Shown: piece by piece, positions 16,664-24,352 of the stretch
Position numbering within the stretch: position 1 is the first letter of the stretch
How the letters are laid out: every line of letters starts with the position of its first letter
Assembly (NCBI GenBank): GCA_910578715.1
Contig: CAJTRL010000004.1
Location: forward strand, 1 to 64,000
Direction of reading: 5' to 3'
Length of the DNA stretch: 64,000 nucleotides
Origin: an uncultured Lachnospiraceae bacterium
GTDB taxonomy: Bacteria; Bacillota; Clostridia; Lachnospirales; Lachnospiraceae
Position numbers and translations under genes: made by a program
Notes under the pieces: generated by a model
What the model saw: the letters and a program-made list of their open reading frames with translations, nothing else
What the model was told of the DNA's origin: nothing
Databases searched by the model: none

Positions 16664-17138
16664 ACTTATCCTCCTCCAATAATGTTAATGGCGAATATAT
16701 CTGCAGACCTTTGTATCCTTCATATGCAGTGACTGCTTTTATACCCTGGATTGTCCTCGCATTGACAATATGTTTGAAATTCCACGATATAATTAAATCG
16801 CACCCCGCAAGGATTGCCGCTGCCATATGTCTGCAATCATCATAGCTCTCTCTTTTTAAGAATCCAAAATCTATGATTTTTTCTGCAAGTTCCACCGTAT
16901 TTTCGTCTATTTCAATCATATTATAATCTATCTGCTTCAGATAATCAAATAAAACATTTCTTTTCACCATATAACATTTATTGATTTCAGACACAACAAT
17001 ATCGGAAATATAGATTTCATACTGCCCTTCTTTAAAAAGTTTCCATAGTTTCTGTGTTTCTTTCATTTTTTCGGGAGTATCTTTCTGGTCAAGGTAACTG
17101 ATTACGGATGTATCCAAGTATATCTTTATCCGTTCCAT
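16629..17138 (-). CDS. PIN-domain ribonuclease (VapC-like toxin)
   Basis: The start is ATG 17138 (MERIKIYLDTSVISY), with GAAAGGAG upstream; an in-frame ATG at 17189 lacks a site. About 169 residues. PIN-domain acidic residues are seen: Asp in LDTSVISY, Glu in VVSEIN, and Asp residues in SYDDCRHMAAAILAGCD, followed by 'IISWNFKHI'. PIN proteins cut RNA, often tRNA or rRNA, and VapC toxins are held inactive by a partner. The partner is probably the overlapping 62-residue protein. The sequence is more A/T-rich than its neighbours, consistent with horizontal acquisition. Confidence 0.8.
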   Translation of the reverse strand: MERIKIYLDTSVISYLDQKDTPEKMKETQKLWKLFKEGQYEIYISDIVVSEINKCYMVKRNVLFDYLKQIDYNMIEIDENTVELAEKIIDFGFLKRESYDDCRHMAAAILAGCDLIISWNFKHIVNARTIQGIKAVTAYEGYKGLQIYSPLTLLEEDKYGSNDERTGAQ

Positions 17139-17203
17139 GTAACATCTCCTTTCATCTGCTTTAATGATGCTTTTCAGCTCCGCATTCATGCAGATTTTCC
17201 GCC

Positions 17204-18106
17204 CTATTGATTCTCATACAGATACAAAGTCCGCTCCGCCTCATCATAGCGGTATCGCAGCATCTGCGTATTGATTTCCTGGATTCTCTCCTGGGTATCG
17301 CCTAACTGCCTCTTTGTATCTTCCACCTGGCCCTGGGTATCGCCCAGCTGCTTTTTTGTATCGTCAATCTGCCGGTGTGCATCTTCGAGCTGTGTTATCA
17401 GCTGTTGTATCTGCGTACCCATATTCTCAAATCTGCCCGTCATATCCGCCATATTCTGTTCAATTGAAGTTTTTAAGGCGCCCTGAATTTCTCTGATTTT
17501 TATTTTTAATTCTTTATCCGTTGTCTCAAGAGCGCCTATTTTGTCATAAACTGCGGAAATATCCGTATCGGTCTGCCGCATCTGCTCTTCTATTTCGGCA
17601 ATCCGGCTCTGGATGGCCGGAAGCGACTGCGCATCCATTTCTTTCACCAAATCGTTCAATTCGTACAGTGTATTCTGGGTGTTTTGCAGTTTGGTGAGCA
17701 GACCGGAGATACTGCCTGAGATTTCCTTCACGTTTTCCTTTAGCAGAACATTTTCGCCTTCCTGTTGTGTAACGGTCGTCTCCAGCGTTTCCTGAATCCT
17801 TGTCATCGACTCGGAAAGCTCTTTGATTTTTTCTTCAAAAAACTGAATATCCATCAGGTACTGCTGCTTCATCTCTTCCTCTACCGGGTTTTCCGCAAGC
17901 ATTGCTTCCGGCGTTTCTGTGAATACCTCCGCTTTCATTCTCTGCTCCCCGTTTTCGTTTTTCCGCCAGAGCAGCAACAGGCATAAAATGATGCTGGCGG
18001 CTATTACCATGCCAATTACACATAAAATCACAAAACTTCCGTTTTTTTCAGGGTCATTCCTTCTCTCGCTGATATAATCTGACACTTTTGTCATAAATTC
18101 TTTCAT
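17204..18106 (-). CDS. Single-pass membrane protein with long coiled coil (unrecognised)
   Basis: The start is ATG 18106 (MKEFMTKVSDYISER), with GGAAGGAG 11 bases upstream. The frame stays open to 18223, but those extra codons are encoded by the palindromic leader. About 300 residues: a short cytoplasmic N-terminus, one transmembrane helix (about 23-47), an acidic linker, then about 220 residues of heptad-rich coiled coil with Gln/Glu/Thr/Asp. Near the end are tandem 'DTKKQLGDTQGQVE' / 'DTKRQLGDTQERIQ' repeats. No enzymatic domain. It resembles a tether or structural filament protein. Function unknown. It lies 65 bases upstream of the PIN gene. Confidence 0.7.
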   Translation of the reverse strand: MKEFMTKVSDYISERRNDPEKNGSFVILCVIGMVIAASIILCLLLLWRKNENGEQRMKAEVFTETPEAMLAENPVEEEMKQQYLMDIQFFEEKIKELSESMTRIQETLETTVTQQEGENVLLKENVKEISGSISGLLTKLQNTQNTLYELNDLVKEMDAQSLPAIQSRIAEIEEQMRQTDTDISAVYDKIGALETTDKELKIKIREIQGALKTSIEQNMADMTGRFENMGTQIQQLITQLEDAHRQIDDTKKQLGDTQGQVEDTKRQLGDTQERIQEINTQMLRYRYDEAERTLYLYENQ

Positions 18107-18152
18107 AGTTATACATACTCCTTCCGTTGTTTTCAATAAATCATTTGCATTT

Positions 18153-18158
18153 ACTATA
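18153..18158 (-). promoter_or_regulatory. Possible -10 box of the coiled-coil gene
   Basis: TATAGT on the minus strand lies about 47 bases upstream of the start codon. The first TTTGGA palindrome (18164-18179) sits in the spacer just upstream, so a bound protein would block or reshape the promoter. The -35 is only T-rich. Confidence 0.35.
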
Positions 18159-18163
18159 AATTG

Positions 18164-18289
18164 TTTGGATTTATCCAAAAAACCTTTGGAATTTTCCAAA
18201 AAAATCGTTTTGAAATTTTCCAAAGAAAATCATTTTGGAATCATGGCGAATCGCCGAATTACTTTGAGCTCAGATTTGAATGATTCAAA
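18164..18289. repeat. Array of short palindromes upstream of the coiled-coil gene
   Basis: At least four palindromes occupy 126 bases: TTTGGAT-TT-ATCCAAA (18164-18179), TTTGGAA-TT-TTCCAAA (18185-18200, 21 bases further on), GGCGA-A-TCGCC (18245-18255) and TTTGAATGATTCAAA (18275-18289). A degenerate third TTTGGA-type copy lies at about 18208-18225. The spacing of the first two is two helical turns, as in cooperative operators. The whole 18107-18420 gap has no gene. Confidence 0.6.
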
Positions 18290-18356
18290 AGATTGTAAAT
18301 GTACGATATCAGAATTATTTTCCAAATGCAATATCGGAAATTTTCACAAATTTTTC

Positions 18357-18400
18357 AAAAAAAGAACCGGAAAAACACCGTTATGCCCGATGTTTTCCGG
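18357..18400 (-). terminator. Terminator of the map gene
   Basis: On the minus strand, CCGGAAAACA and TGTTTTTCCGG form a stem with a 13-base loop, followed by TTCTTTTTTT. It starts about 20 bases past the map stop. Confidence 0.85.
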
Positions 18401-18420
18401 CTTTTTGGATGTCAAAAACC

Positions 18421-19293
18421 TCACCATGTCAAAATTTCATACCCGTCTTCTGTAACTGCCACCGTAATTTCCCATTGCGCGGAAGGTTTTCCGTCTTCGG
18501 CATATACGGTCCATCCGTTTTCGTCATCGATAACGATATCCGCCTTCCCCATATTTACCATCGGTTCGATGGTAAACACCATGCCCGGAACCATCAGCAT
18601 TTCCGTTCCCCGGCTCGTTACATAACTGACAAAAGGTTCCTCATGAAATTCAAGGCCGACGCCGTGCCCGCCGATTTCCCGTACGATGGAATAGCCGTTC
18701 GCCTTCGCAAAATCGTTGATGGCCTGCGCCATGTCACCTAGAAAATTCCAGGGCTTCACCTGTTCCAGCCCGATATCCAGGCATTTGCGAGCCGTCTCCA
18801 CGAGTTTCCTTGTTTCCGGCGCGACATCTCCGAGCATGAACATTCTGGACGAGTCGGAAAAGTAACCCTGATAAATCGTGGAAACATCTACATTGACAAT
18901 ATCTCCGTCTTTCAGAATATCCTTTTCGGACGGAATACCGTGACAGACCTGTTCGTTCAGCGACGTACAGACGCTTTTGGGAAATCCGTCATATCCAAGC
19001 GGCGCCGGAATCCCGCCCATCTGCGTCGTTTTCTCATAAACGAGATGGTCTATTTCTTCCGTAGACATCCCGATTCGGATATGCTCAGCCACATAATCGA
19101 GCACAGCGATATTAATTTTGCTGCTTTCTTTTATCCCTTGAACTTGTTCTCTGGTTTTTAACATGTCATGTGTTGGCACCATATGGCCCTGGAGCTCATA
19201 CTGCTGTATTTTTTCATCAAAAGCCATATGGCAGCTTTTATATTTGCGCCCGCTCTGACACCAGCACGGGTCGTTTCTTCCAAGTTTTTTCAT
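18421..19293 (-). CDS. map: Methionine aminopeptidase type I with N-terminal SEC-C zinc motif
   Basis: Removes the initiator methionine from new proteins in the cytosol. The start is ATG 19293 (MKKLGRNDPCWC), the usual beginning of this variant. The N-terminal ~40 residues hold a SEC-C zinc-binding motif (NDPCWCQSGRKYKSCH). The pita-bread catalytic domain follows, with metal ligands in VNVDVS, SDSSRMF, GHGVG, and the late Glu in FTIEPM. About 290 residues, full length. It is followed by its own terminator and lies 40 bases downstream of rpe, so it is probably co-transcribed. Confidence 0.95.
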   Translation of the reverse strand: MKKLGRNDPCWCQSGRKYKSCHMAFDEKIQQYELQGHMVPTHDMLKTREQVQGIKESSKINIAVLDYVAEHIRIGMSTEEIDHLVYEKTTQMGGIPAPLGYDGFPKSVCTSLNEQVCHGIPSEKDILKDGDIVNVDVSTIYQGYFSDSSRMFMLGDVAPETRKLVETARKCLDIGLEQVKPWNFLGDMAQAINDFAKANGYSIVREIGGHGVGLEFHEEPFVSYVTSRGTEMLMVPGMVFTIEPMVNMGKADIVIDDENGWTVYAEDGKPSAQWEITVAVTEDGYEILTW

Positions 19294-19334
19294 TGCTAAT
19301 AACACCATTCCTGTTGTTTGTCCGCTTATATATA

Positions 19335-20009
19335 TTAATTTTTTCCAACGGATTTCTCTGAAAAAATTTCAAGATACCGCCTGATATTCTCGCCGATGCT
19401 TCCGCGAAAAACAGAAGACCCTGCCACAATCACATTAGCGCCCGCATCGAGCACTACCGATACATTATCTGTCGTAATGCCGCCGTCCACCTGAATATTC
19501 GTCGAAAGCCCCATCTCCTCCGCCATCCGGCGCGCTTCCCCGATACGTTTTGTCGAAGCCGGAATATATTTTTGGCCTCCGAATCCGGGCTCCACCGTCA
19601 TAATCAGAAGCATATCCAGTTTGGCAAGATATGGCCTGACCGCTTCGACAGGCGTCTCCGGCTTAATGGAAAGCCCCGCCCTGCAGCCGGCACAATGGAT
19701 TTTATCTATTACGCTGTCCACATCTTCGGTTGCTTCCAGATGAAACGTAATGCCGTCCGCCCCGCATTTTGCAAATTCTTCGATATAGCGTTCCGGCTCC
19801 ACAATCATCAGATGCACGTCAAAAAATCTGTCCGTCACCTTTCTAATTGTCGAAATAACAGGCATTCCAAAAGAAATTGACGGGACGAATACACCGTCCA
19901 TAACATCGATATGGATATATTCCGCTCCCGCTTCATCCGCTTCTGTAATTTGTTTTCCCAAAATACTGAAATCCGCCGCAAGAATAGACGGTGATAAAAT
20001 TTTTTTCAA
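19335..20009 (-). CDS. rpe: Ribulose-phosphate 3-epimerase (TTG start)
   Basis: Interconverts ribulose-5-phosphate and xylulose-5-phosphate in the pentose phosphate pathway. The start is TTG at 20009 (then KKILSPSILAADF), with AAGGAGGA seven bases upstream; the longer in-frame ATG at 20114 would add unrelated residues and no ribosome site. About 225 residues, the family's usual length. TIM-barrel motifs seen: 'HIDVMDGVFVPSISFG', 'DVHLMI', 'MTVEPGFGGQ' and 'VDGGI'. It supports the arabinose genes upstream, since their product xylulose-5-phosphate enters the same pool. Confidence 0.95.
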   Translation of the reverse strand: MKKILSPSILAADFSILGKQITEADEAGAEYIHIDVMDGVFVPSISFGMPVISTIRKVTDRFFDVHLMIVEPERYIEEFAKCGADGITFHLEATEDVDSVIDKIHCAGCRAGLSIKPETPVEAVRPYLAKLDMLLIMTVEPGFGGQKYIPASTKRIGEARRMAEEMGLSTNIQVDGGITTDNVSVVLDAGANVIVAGSSVFRGSIGENIRRYLEIFSEKSVGKN

Positions 20010-20064
20010 AAAAATCTCCTCCTTACGAATGCGCCGCATTGGATAAGTGCGGAACACACTCACA

Positions 20065-20090
20065 AAGAATGGCTCCTGAGAGCCATTCTT
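20065..20090 (-). terminator. Hairpin between transketolase C gene and rpe
   Basis: A perfect 11-bp stem (AAGAATGGCTC with its complement, loop of 4) lies 54 bases past the transketolase stop. Only a short T run follows, so it may be a partial terminator allowing some read-through to rpe and map. Confidence 0.6.
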
Positions 20091-20143
20091 CTGTGTATAA
20101 AAATATGATGTCAAAAGCTGATATGGAATGCAGCTATGTACAA

Positions 20144-21085
20144 TTATGAAACAAATTCCTTTACTTTCGCATAAATGCCTTTGCCGTCCAGTCCGTATTT
20201 CTCAACCAGCGCCGCTGCCGTGCCGGACTCTCCGAACACGTCCTGCATACCGATTTTCATGACCCGGGTCGGATGATTTTCACACAGACAATCGCATACC
20301 GCACTGCCTAAGCCGCCAATGACGCTGTGCTCTTCTGCGGTAACTACCTTGCCGGTCTTCTTCGCCGATGCGATAATCAATTCCTTGTCAAGCGGCTTGA
20401 TGGTATGGATATTAATGACTTCGGCGCTGATGCCGTCCGCCGCAAGCATCTCGGCCGCTTCCAGCGCGGACGCTACGGTAATTCCGCTGGCAACGATTGT
20501 CACATCGTTTCCTTCTCTTAACAGAACGCCCTTGCCGATTTCAAATTTGTAATCGGGTCTGTCGTTGATAACCGGAACCGCCGCACGGCCGAATCTCAAG
20601 TATACGGGACCTTCCATTTCAATTGCCGCCCGGACTGCCGCTCTCGCTTCCACATCATCCGCCGGAACGATAACCGTCATGCCGGGAATGGTTCTCATCA
20701 GCGCCACATCTTCGTTACACTGGTGGGTTGCGCCGTCTTCTCCTACCGTGATGCCCGCATGGGTTCCGCCGATTTTCACATTCAGGTGCGGATAACCGAT
20801 GGAGTTACGAACCTGTTCAAAGTTACGGCCCGCCGCAAACATGGCGAAGGAGCTGATAAAAGGCACTTTGCCGCAGGTCGAAAGCCCCGCCGCGATGCCT
20901 GTCATATTACATTCCGCAATACCGCAGTCGATATGGCGCTCGGGATATGCTTTCTTGAAAACGCCGGTCTTTGTGGCGCCCGCAAGGTCCGCATCCAGTA
21001 CGACCAGATTCGGGAAATCCGCCCCGCATTCTACCAGCGCATTTCCATAGCTTTCTCTTGTTGCTATTTTCTTTACTTCTGACAT
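20144..21085 (-). CDS. Transketolase, C-terminal subunit
   Basis: A 313-residue half-transketolase holding the pyrimidine-binding and C-terminal domains. It works with the N-terminal subunit encoded immediately upstream, transferring two-carbon units between pentose and other sugar phosphates. Seen: 'ESYGNALVECGADFPNLVVLDADL', the cofactor-activating Glu region in 'IAECNMTGIAAGLS', and 'GEDGATHQCNEDVALMRTIPG'. Its start overlaps the N-subunit's end by 13 bases, which should couple their translation. It is the last gene before the hairpin at 20065-20090. Confidence 0.93.
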   Translation of the reverse strand: MSEVKKIATRESYGNALVECGADFPNLVVLDADLAGATKTGVFKKAYPERHIDCGIAECNMTGIAAGLSTCGKVPFISSFAMFAAGRNFEQVRNSIGYPHLNVKIGGTHAGITVGEDGATHQCNEDVALMRTIPGMTVIVPADDVEARAAVRAAIEMEGPVYLRFGRAAVPVINDRPDYKFEIGKGVLLREGNDVTIVASGITVASALEAAEMLAADGISAEVINIHTIKPLDKELIIASAKKTGKVVTAEEHSVIGGLGSAVCDCLCENHPTRVMKIGMQDVFGESGTAAALVEKYGLDGKGIYAKVKEFVS

Positions 21086-21909
21086 AATGCTTCACCTACT
21101 TTCTCCAAATCTGCCATCGCAACCGCATACTCTTCATCGTTTGGCGCTTTGCCGTGCCAGCCTACATTGCCTTCCATAAATGAAACGCCTTTTCCTTTCA
21201 GCGTCTTACAGATAATTGCCGTCGGCATGCCCTTGGTATTTCTCGCTTCCTTAAACGCCGCGTCGAGCTGGTCAAAATCATTGCCGTCAATATTAATTAC
21301 ATGGAAATTAAACGCCTCAAATTTCTTATCAATCGGATAAGGAGAGCATACGTCATCGATTTTGCCGTCAATCTGCAGACCGTTATTGTCCACGATGACT
21401 ACCAGATTGTCCAGCTTTCTGTGTCCGGCAAACATGGACGCTTCCCATACCTGTCCTTCCTGAATCTCGCCGTCGCCGAGCAGCGTATATACTCTGTAAT
21501 CCTTATTGTCCATTTTTCCGGCAAGCGCCATGCCTACCGCCGCGGAAATACCCTGTCCGAGGGAACCGGAAGACATATCGACGCCCGGTGTCTCCTGCAT
21601 ACAGGGATGTCCCTGTAAATAAGAGCCAAGATGACGTAAAGTTGGCAAATCCTCTACCGGAAAATAACCGCGGTTTGCCAGAACGGAATATAATCCCGGC
21701 GCCGTATGTCCTTTGGACAATACGAAACGGTCTCTTCCTTCCATCTTCGGATTTTTCGGGTCAATGTTCATTTCCTCGAAATACAGATAAGTAAAAATAT
21801 CCGCAGCAGACAGAGAACCGCCGGGATGTCCGGCCTTTGCCCCGTGTACTGCTGTGACAATACCTTTACGAACTTCATTAGCTGTTTTCTGTAACTCTAA
21901 CTTGTTCAT
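21073..21909 (-). CDS. Transketolase, N-terminal subunit
   Basis: A 278-residue thiamine-diphosphate-binding half of a split transketolase. The start is ATG 21909 (MNKLELQKTANEVRK), with GGAG 13 bases upstream; the ATG at 21924 lies right against the ribosome site and the one at 21954 is far upstream. Seen: 'HGAKAGHPGGSLSAADI', 'SKGHTAPGLYSVLA', and the ThDP motif GDGEIQEGQVWEA...DNNGLQ. In clostridia such pairs often occur in arabinose operons, supplying pentose phosphate interconversion. It follows araD by about 100 bases. Confidence 0.93.
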   Translation of the reverse strand: MNKLELQKTANEVRKGIVTAVHGAKAGHPGGSLSAADIFTYLYFEEMNIDPKNPKMEGRDRFVLSKGHTAPGLYSVLANRGYFPVEDLPTLRHLGSYLQGHPCMQETPGVDMSSGSLGQGISAAVGMALAGKMDNKDYRVYTLLGDGEIQEGQVWEASMFAGHRKLDNLVVIVDNNGLQIDGKIDDVCSPYPIDKKFEAFNFHVINIDGNDFDQLDAAFKEARNTKGMPTAIICKTLKGKGVSFMEGNVGWHGKAPNDEEYAVAMADLEKVGEALCQK

Positions 21910-22010
21910 TCTTATAACCATGCTCCTTTCTTGGTACGCGAATATCCATTTCATTTATCATACCACATAGCGCCCCGCGCCTCTACTCAAAAATTGCTTT
22001 TTCTCCGGTA

Positions 22011-22709
22011 TCAGTTTCCCTGTCCGTAGTATGCGTTCGCGCCGTGCTTTCTGTAATAATGTTTATCCTGTAATTCCTGGGGCGCCGGCTGGATGCGGGC
22101 ATTGATTGTCTCGGCCCTGTACGCCATCTTCGCCACTTCTTCCAGCACAACAGCGTTGTGCACCGCGTCATTGGCGTTTTTCCCCCAGGCAAAAGGGCCG
22201 TGGTTCTTGCACAGAACCGCCGGAACCGCCATCACGTCTTTGCCCATCCGCTGGAACTCACCCACAATCAGAAGTCCTGTATTCTGCTCGTAAGCCTCGG
22301 CAATTTCTTCTTCCGTCAGGCAGCGCAGACAGGGCACCTCGCCATAAATATAATCGGCATGAGTCGTTCCGTAACAGGGAATGCTTCTTCCCGCCTGTGC
22401 CCAGCTGGTTGCATAGGAAGAATGGGTATGTACAATACCGCCTATCTGAGGATATGCTTTGTACAGTTCCAGATGAGTCGGCGTATCGGAGGAAGGATTA
22501 TAACGTCCTTCCACCTTATTGCCGTTCAAGTCCATCAGCACCATATCTTCCGGCGTCAGTTTATCGTAATCCACGCCGGAGGGCTTAATCGCAAAAATGC
22601 CGGATTCTTCGTCAATTTCGCTGACGTTGCCCCATGTAAAAGTAACAAGGCCGTACTTCGGCAATAGCATATTCGCTTCATAAACGCGTTTCTTTAATTC
22701 TTCTAACAT
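22011..22709 (-). CDS. araD: L-ribulose-5-phosphate 4-epimerase
   Basis: Converts L-ribulose-5-phosphate to D-xylulose-5-phosphate, the last dedicated step of L-arabinose catabolism. A 232-residue class II aldolase-fold enzyme. Seen: the phosphate-binding 'TWGNVSEID' and 'KPSGVDYDKL', zinc-ligand His residues in 'GGIVHTHSSYAT', 'GTTHADY', and the late 'LCKNHGPFAWG' segment. Full length, close to the E. coli length of 231. The start is preceded by AGAAAGG with an 11-base spacer. It lies 21 bases from the kinase stop. Confidence 0.95.
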   Translation of the reverse strand: MLEELKKRVYEANMLLPKYGLVTFTWGNVSEIDEESGIFAIKPSGVDYDKLTPEDMVLMDLNGNKVEGRYNPSSDTPTHLELYKAYPQIGGIVHTHSSYATSWAQAGRSIPCYGTTHADYIYGEVPCLRCLTEEEIAEAYEQNTGLLIVGEFQRMGKDVMAVPAVLCKNHGPFAWGKNANDAVHNAVVLEEVAKMAYRAETINARIQPAPQELQDKHYYRKHGANAYYGQGN

Positions 22710-22730
22710 CGTTTCGGATTCCTTTCTTTT

Positions 22731-24335
22731 TTATAAATTTTCTACCGCCGCGCGCTCGATTGCGAGTCCTTTCGCATAGCGCTCCATGAATTTGTCGAAG
22801 CCTTCCACATCCTCTTTGCAAGGCGCCTCTTTCGTGCCTTTCTGTCCTGCAAATACTTTATTCTCAAGGAATGCGGGCAGTGTTTCCCCGTTTTCCTTAT
22901 GCAGCATATAGGACGCCAGCAAGGCCATGCCCCATGCGCCGCCTTCGCCCGCCGTCTCCATAACGCTGACTGACGCGTTGATTGCCGCCGCCATGATGCG
23001 CTGGCCGACGCCTTTGGTCTTGAACAGGCCGCCGTGTCCGAGCATCTCGTCCACCTGAACGCCCTCCTCTTTCAGCAAAATATCGAGTCCCGTCTTTAAC
23101 GCGCCAAGAGCCGTGAAAAGATGTACTCTCATAAAGTTTGCGAGGTTAAAGTTATCGGAAGGTGTGCGGACGAATAACGGTCTTCCTTCTTCGAATCCTG
23201 TAATATGCTCTCCTGAAAAATAATTGTACGCCAGCAGTCCGCCACAGTCCGCGTCACCTTCCAGCGCTTTGCGGTACAGCGTGCCGAACAGCTCGTTCAT
23301 ATCCACTTTCATGCCCATGCTTTCCGCAAATTCTTTGAATATGCCGACCCAGGCATTCAAATCCGAAGTGCAGTTATTACAATGTACCATCGCCACGAGA
23401 CTGCCGTCCGGCGTCGTCACAAGGTCGATAGCATCGTATACTTTTTTCAGCTCTTTTTCCAGAACAATCATTGCGAATACGCTCGTTCCCGCAGATACAT
23501 TACCCGTTCTTCGCGCTACGGAATTGGTTGCCGCCATGCCGGTTCCCGCATCGCCCTCCGGTGGACAGAGCGGAACGCCAGCCTGTAATTTACCCGTCGG
23601 GTCCAATAACGCCGCGCCTTCCGCCGTCAGCGTTCCCGCCGCTTCGCCCGCGCTCAGAACCTTTGGCATGATTTCCCGCAGTTTCCAGTCATAGTTTTTA
23701 TCGGCAACGAGTTCGTCGAACTGTGCAATCATCCTATCATTGAAATCGCCCGTCTCAATATCTATTGGGAACATACCGGACGCTTCTCCGACACCGAGCA
23801 CTTTCTCACCTGTCAGTTTCCAGTGCACATACCCCGCAAGCGTCGTGAAGAAACGTACCGAAGGAACATGTTCTTCTCCGTTCAGAATCGCCTGATACAA
23901 ATGGGCAATGCTCCATCTTTGCGGAATATGATAATTGAATACTTCTGTCAGTTTCTCGGACGCCTGTCCCGTAATGGTATTTCTCCAGGTACGGAAAGGC
24001 ACGAGCAGTTCTCCCTTTTCATCAAAAGCCATATAGCCGTGCATCATCGCGCTGAATCCGATTGCGCCGATTTTCTGCAGTTCCACGCCGTATTGTTTCT
24101 TTACGTCTTCCGCCAGGTCTCTGTAACAGTCCTGTAACCCGTTCCATACGTCATCCAGGCTGTAAGTCCAGATACCGTTCTCCAGTCTGTTCTCCCAGTC
24201 GTGGGAACCGCCGGCAACCGGCGTATTGTCCACAGCCGCCAGAACCGCTTTGATTCTGGTGGAGCCGAGTTCGATACCGAGCACGGTACGGCCCTCTTCA
24301 ATCTGTTTTTTTACTTCTTCCGTTGTAAACCCCAT
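22731..24335 (-). CDS. araK: FGGY-family ribulokinase (AraK-type, non-orthologous to AraB)
   Basis: A 534-residue FGGY sugar kinase placed between araA and araD, so it almost certainly phosphorylates L-ribulose. It does not look like enteric AraB. It has the xylulokinase-like layout: N-terminal 'VLGIELGSTRIKAVL' phosphate loop, 'GFSAMMHGYMAFD', 'RTWRNTITG', 'PEGDAGTGM', 'NVSAGTSVFAM' and C-terminal 'GHGGLFKTKGVGQRIMAAA'. A non-orthologous ribulokinase named AraK is known from Clostridium acetobutylicum, and this gene fits that type. Start with GGAGGATGTTATC upstream, 17 bases after araA. Confidence 0.85.
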   Translation of the reverse strand: MGFTTEEVKKQIEEGRTVLGIELGSTRIKAVLAAVDNTPVAGGSHDWENRLENGIWTYSLDDVWNGLQDCYRDLAEDVKKQYGVELQKIGAIGFSAMMHGYMAFDEKGELLVPFRTWRNTITGQASEKLTEVFNYHIPQRWSIAHLYQAILNGEEHVPSVRFFTTLAGYVHWKLTGEKVLGVGEASGMFPIDIETGDFNDRMIAQFDELVADKNYDWKLREIMPKVLSAGEAAGTLTAEGAALLDPTGKLQAGVPLCPPEGDAGTGMAATNSVARRTGNVSAGTSVFAMIVLEKELKKVYDAIDLVTTPDGSLVAMVHCNNCTSDLNAWVGIFKEFAESMGMKVDMNELFGTLYRKALEGDADCGGLLAYNYFSGEHITGFEEGRPLFVRTPSDNFNLANFMRVHLFTALGALKTGLDILLKEEGVQVDEMLGHGGLFKTKGVGQRIMAAAINASVSVMETAGEGGAWGMALLASYMLHKENGETLPAFLENKVFAGQKGTKEAPCKEDVEGFDKFMERYAKGLAIERAAVENL

Positions 24336-24352
24336 GATAACATCCTCCTTTA

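Noticed and set aside
18165..18455. Plus-strand frame across the palindrome array
   Set aside because: It runs through inverted repeats and into the terminator and end of map; low-complexity peptide.
22731..24335. FGGY kinase considered as xylulokinase (xylB)
   Set aside because: It lies between araA and araD with no xylA nearby; the clostridial AraK role fits better.
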